A stretch of 64,000 bases of DNA, from positions 1 through 64,000 of the forward strand of contig CAMEIX010000017.1 of NCBI GenBank assembly GCA_945919075.1, read 5' to 3'. Each line of letters starts with the position of its first letter. The first letter of the stretch is position 1. Both the position numbers and the translations under genes were made by a program. The DNA is from an uncultured Lachnospiraceae bacterium. Lineage in GTDB: Bacteria > Bacillota > Clostridia > Lachnospirales > Lachnospiraceae. The notes beneath the pieces are model-generated. The model did not search any database. It was not told the DNA's origin and was given only the letters and a program-made list of their open reading frames with translations. Of this stretch, positions 61,433 through 64,000 are shown in pieces.

Positions 61433-62326
61433 ATGGTTACTTATTCCAATGTTTTTGATAACGGCAATGCCAATGTGATTGCCCAGATGGGCTCTTTTCA
61501 GGTGATTGAACATGAAAAGGATTTAAGTGTAAGCAGTTATAATGCGCTCAGTGAATATTTTGCTTCCAAAATGAACATCCGGCGTAGACAGGTTCTGGCA
61601 ACACTGGAAAATTCCGGCGTGGTATTGCAGGCGGGAGCCATGCAGTGGATGAGCGGTAATGTGCAGATGAATTCCGGCGTAAGCGGCGTGGGCAACTTTT
61701 TGGGCAATGTGGCAAAGGCGGCAGTGACCAAGGAATCCGTAGCAAAGCCCATTTACTTCGGAACCGGCAGCGTGATGTTGGAGCCTACCTATAATCATAT
61801 TTTATTACTGAATGTAGCAGAGTGGGGACAGATTGTTTTACAGGACGGAATGTTCCTTGCCTGTGACAGTGTCCTGCAGCGTCAGGTAGTTGCACGAAAC
61901 AATGTTTCTTCCGCTGTGTTTGGAGGGGAAGGATTATTTAATCTGGCACTAAGCGGAAATGGAATTCTGGTTTGTGAAAGCCCGGTGCCCAGAGAGGAAT
62001 TGATTGAAATTATTCTTCAGGATGATGAAATGAGAATTGACGGGAACATGGCGGTTGCCTGGTCGGGCAGTCTGCAGTTTACGGTTGAGAAATCTACCAA
62101 GAGTCTTCTCGGTTCTGCAATTTCCGGGGAAGGACTTGTCAATGTATACCGCGGAAGCGGACGGATTTTATTAGCACCCACCATTAAGGAGAGCGCACAC
62201 TCAAAGCCATCCGATTCCAACAGTGATAAAGGTCCCAGTCAGGCACCTACCCAGGCGGGAGGCGCTGCGGCTCAGGTTGGCGGAGCACTGAAAACCTTGG
62301 GGAATGTGATGGATTTCTTCAGTTAA
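61433..62326 (+). CDS. AIM24 family protein, copy 2
   Basis: 297 residues, ATG 10 nt after the first copy with AGGAGG between. Residues 1-250 are collinear with copy 1 (MNIRRRQVLATLENS, GAMQWMSGNVQMNSG, VFGGEGLFNLALSGNG, GSAISGEGLVNVYRGSG). Residues about 255-297 are an extra low-complexity tail rich in S, P, Q and A (SHSKPSDSNSDKGPSQAP, then a short hydrophobic ALKTLGNVMDFFS). The pair may form a hetero-oligomer. Function unknown. The last gene of the HD-GYP cluster; the next gene runs on the opposite strand one base later. Confidence 0.9.
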   Translation: MVTYSNVFDNGNANVIAQMGSFQVIEHEKDLSVSSYNALSEYFASKMNIRRRQVLATLENSGVVLQAGAMQWMSGNVQMNSGVSGVGNFLGNVAKAAVTKESVAKPIYFGTGSVMLEPTYNHILLLNVAEWGQIVLQDGMFLACDSVLQRQVVARNNVSSAVFGGEGLFNLALSGNGILVCESPVPREELIEIILQDDEMRIDGNMAVAWSGSLQFTVEKSTKSLLGSAISGEGLVNVYRGSGRILLAPTIKESAHSKPSDSNSDKGPSQAPTQAGGAAAQVGGALKTLGNVMDFFS

Positions 62327-62327
62327 T

Positions 62328-63191
62328 TTATGACCTTTCCCATCTTCCGCTGGCACCACAGGGAAGAATGAGGCCGTTGCTGCTTACGGGCAGACCGATT
62401 TCGGAAGCGGTAACACTGCCGCCGAAATTTTTCCGGATAGCAGTATTTAGCATATAGGAGAGTACCGCAGGCTGCAGGCCGGTGGTATAGGAATTGATTA
62501 AAAAGAAGAGGGCATCGTCGGAAAGAATCTGCGTAGTCAGTTCGATAAACGGCCAGATGTTCTCTTCTATTTTCCAGATTTCGCCCTTAGGACCTCTTCC
62601 ATAGGAGGGCGGGTCCATGATGATACCATCATATTTATTGCCGCGGCGGATTTCCCGCTCCACAAATTTTACACAGTCATCTACCAGCCATCGAATCGGA
62701 GCATCTTTTAGTCCGGAGGAGATGGCATTTTCTTTTGCCCAGCCAACCATGCCTTTAGAAGCATCCACATGGGTGACCATAGCACCGGCTGCAGCGGCAG
62801 AGAGTGTGGCACCGCCTGTATAGGCGAAAAGATTCAGCACTTTTACGGGTCTGCCGGCTTTTCTTATTTTGTCGGAAAACCAGTCCCAATTGACTGCCTG
62901 TTCCGGAAAAAGACCGGTATGCTTAAAACTGAAGGGCTTCAGATTAAATGTGAGGGAGCCATAGGAAATGCTCCATTCGTTTGGGAGATTAATAAATTCC
63001 CATTCTCCGCCTCCCTTTGCACTTCTGTGATAGTGGGCATTTTTATTCTTCCAGCCTTTGTGGTCATGGGGCGTATTCCAGATGACCTGGGGGTCAGGGC
63101 GAACCAGTATATAATCACCCCAGCGCTCCAATTTCTCGCCGCCGGAGGTATCCAGTACTTCGTAATCTTTCCAATTATCTGCTATCCACAT
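62328..63191 (-). CDS. Class I SAM-dependent methyltransferase (RlmI/YccW-like)
   Basis: 287 residues. The PF10672-type fold: VLDTSGGEKLERWGDYILVRPDPQ at the start, then SYGSLTFNLKPFSFKHTGLFPEQ, motif I VLNLFAYTGGATLSAAAAGA (about 120-140), VDASKG, and the catalytic motif MDPPSYGRGP near 198. Family members are rRNA cytosine-5 or unknown RNA methyltransferases. It has no PUA domain, so it is the short form. Monocistronic, ending one base from the AIM24 gene on the other strand. Target unknown. Confidence 0.88.
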   Translation of the reverse strand: MWIADNWKDYEVLDTSGGEKLERWGDYILVRPDPQVIWNTPHDHKGWKNKNAHYHRSAKGGGEWEFINLPNEWSISYGSLTFNLKPFSFKHTGLFPEQAVNWDWFSDKIRKAGRPVKVLNLFAYTGGATLSAAAAGAMVTHVDASKGMVGWAKENAISSGLKDAPIRWLVDDCVKFVEREIRRGNKYDGIIMDPPSYGRGPKGEIWKIEENIWPFIELTTQILSDDALFFLINSYTTGLQPAVLSYMLNTAIRKNFGGSVTASEIGLPVSSNGLILPCGASGRWERS

Positions 63192-63287
63192 AGTGTATCT
63201 CCTGTCTGTACCGATTCTTTTATAAGTGAAGAGAATCGTTCGTTATTTTCCAAGTATAACAGTTTCTGTTTTTTTTCTCAAGACTTG

Positions 63288-64000
63288 CTAAACTGCATTT
63301 GGATCCATGCGAAACTGGCGTTGAATCCATTTGATTGCAAATTCAGAGAAACGCAGTGCCTGCGGACTGATCTTTTCATAAGAGGGAAATGCGATGCCGA
63401 TGGTCCGGTAGGAGGGGGGATCCAATTCCAGAAAAACGATATCCTTTTCGAAACCGTTTAGCATCAGTTCCGGCACAATGCAGATTCCCAGATTTTTGGC
63501 CACCATGGCAAGCATGGCATAGTCGTCCTCAACGGTGTATTGAATGTTGGGCTTAATGCCGCAGTCCTGCAAAACGGTACGGGCATCCCGGTCGATGGTG
63601 TCAATGAGGCTGATAACGGATTCCTTTTCAAACAGGGACACCGGACAGCTTTTTAAAGATGCCAGGGGGTGGTCCTTCGGGAGAGCGGCAAGCAGTCTGT
63701 CTTTATAAAGAGGAAAGGATTTATACTTTTTGCTGATGGGCAGGGGTACAAAGCAAAAGTCCATCTGTTCATCCTTCATGGCCTCTTCAATCTTATTGTA
63801 CCCGAAATCTACCAGCTCGAAGCGGATGTCCGGTTCCATATTCCGGTATTCCTTTAAGATTTCCGGAAGCCAGTTTACGGCAACGCTTGTAAAGGTCCCG
63901 ATTTTAATTACCTTACCCGGAGAAGGGGACAATTTTAGAACTTCGCTTCTTAAGCGGGTATCCGCATCTACCACTTCCTTTATATAAGGTAACAGTTTTT
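63288..64000 (-). CDS. LysR family regulator, 5' end cut by the window
   Basis: 237 codons are visible; the frame is open to the window edge, so the first 60 or so residues with the helix-turn-helix lie outside. What remains is the linker helix (LLPYIKEVVDADTRL) and the LysR substrate-binding domain, with IKIGTFTSVAVNWLPEILKEY opening and AALPKDHPLASL in the middle, ending DPNAV. This subfamily (LTTR with IGIAFPSYEKISP near the end) regulates metabolic or transport genes in response to a small molecule. The ligand and target cannot be deduced here. Confidence 0.9.
   Translation of the reverse strand, partial: KLLPYIKEVVDADTRLRSEVLKLSPSPGKVIKIGTFTSVAVNWLPEILKEYRNMEPDIRFELVDFGYNKIEEAMKDEQMDFCFVPLPISKKYKSFPLYKDRLLAALPKDHPLASLKSCPVSLFEKESVISLIDTIDRDARTVLQDCGIKPNIQYTVEDDYAMLAMVAKNLGICIVPELMLNGFEKDIVFLELDPPSYRTIGIAFPSYEKISPQALRFSEFAIKWIQRQFRMDPNAV

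Overview
The window looks like chromosomal DNA of an anaerobic low-to-mid GC Firmicute, most likely a gut Lachnospiraceae (class Clostridia). Supporting signs are the AGGAGG-type ribosome binding sites, rubrerythrin as the visible oxygen defence, paired GH94 phosphorylases, a carboxyspermidine-type polyamine operon, PTS plus BglG antitermination, and an Rpn-family nuclease. The species assignment is inference from gene content. No rRNA, tRNA, prophage, complete insertion sequence or CRISPR array was found.

Layout. 1-7 kb: an uncharacterised ORF, a 7-TM diguanylate cyclase, a small acidic/coiled protein and a 1228-residue secreted GH25 lysozyme with many Ig-like repeats. 7-12.5 kb: a TetR/CrtI-like oxidoreductase pair, an internally deleted TetR with an ABC-2 exporter, and a Zn-PLC-like protein. 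11.8-19.3 kb: a complete beta-glucoside PTS locus: divergent GntR/UTRA repressor, BglG antiterminator, a RAT/terminator switch, GH1 phospho-beta-glucosidase, EIIBCA, HPr and EI. 19.3-20.2 kb: a long noncoding region rich in inverted repeats. 20-28.6 kb: DUF421 protein, FAD/Rieske oxidoreductase, YfhO, a methyl-accepting protein, a second multi-hairpin region, a ZIP transporter behind a DtxR-like box, and a DRE-TIM aldolase. 28.7-38.7 kb: glycosyltransferase, rubrerythrin, MATE, two GH94 phosphorylases, a 195-bp duplicated fragment of the second one, and an Rpn nuclease. 38.8-39.2 kb: an apparent stand-alone structured RNA. 39.2-46.1 kb: a six-gene polyamine operon (arginine decarboxylase, SpeE homologue, carboxyspermidine dehydrogenase and decarboxylase, agmatine deiminase, N-carbamoylputrescine amidase). 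46.1-50.5 kb: SCP2-like protein, a yybP-ykoY (Mn2+) riboswitch with terminator, and an ABC/FtsX exporter. 50.5-53.8 kb: a minus-strand acyl-transfer cluster (lipoprotein, MBOAT, DHHW/AlgX-like). 53.9-64 kb: PHP phosphoesterase, GNAT, heterodimeric ABC exporter, HD-GYP protein, tandem AIM24 proteins, rRNA-type methyltransferase and a LysR regulator cut by the window end.

How the genes work together. Beta-glucosides enter by PTS and are cleaved as phosphosugars by GH1, under both GntR and BglG control; cello-oligosaccharides entering by another route would be phosphorolysed by the GH94 pair. Agmatine can be made and converted to putrescine by the polyamine operon, and aspartate semialdehyde can then be used to make spermidine through the carboxy intermediate. 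A diguanylate cyclase near one end and an HD-GYP phosphodiesterase near the other indicate c-di-GMP signalling. The strongest leads are the Mn2+-type riboswitch on an ABC/FtsX exporter, the unassigned structured RNA at 38.8-39.2 kb, and a SpeE homologue in a carboxyspermidine operon with no speD in view.
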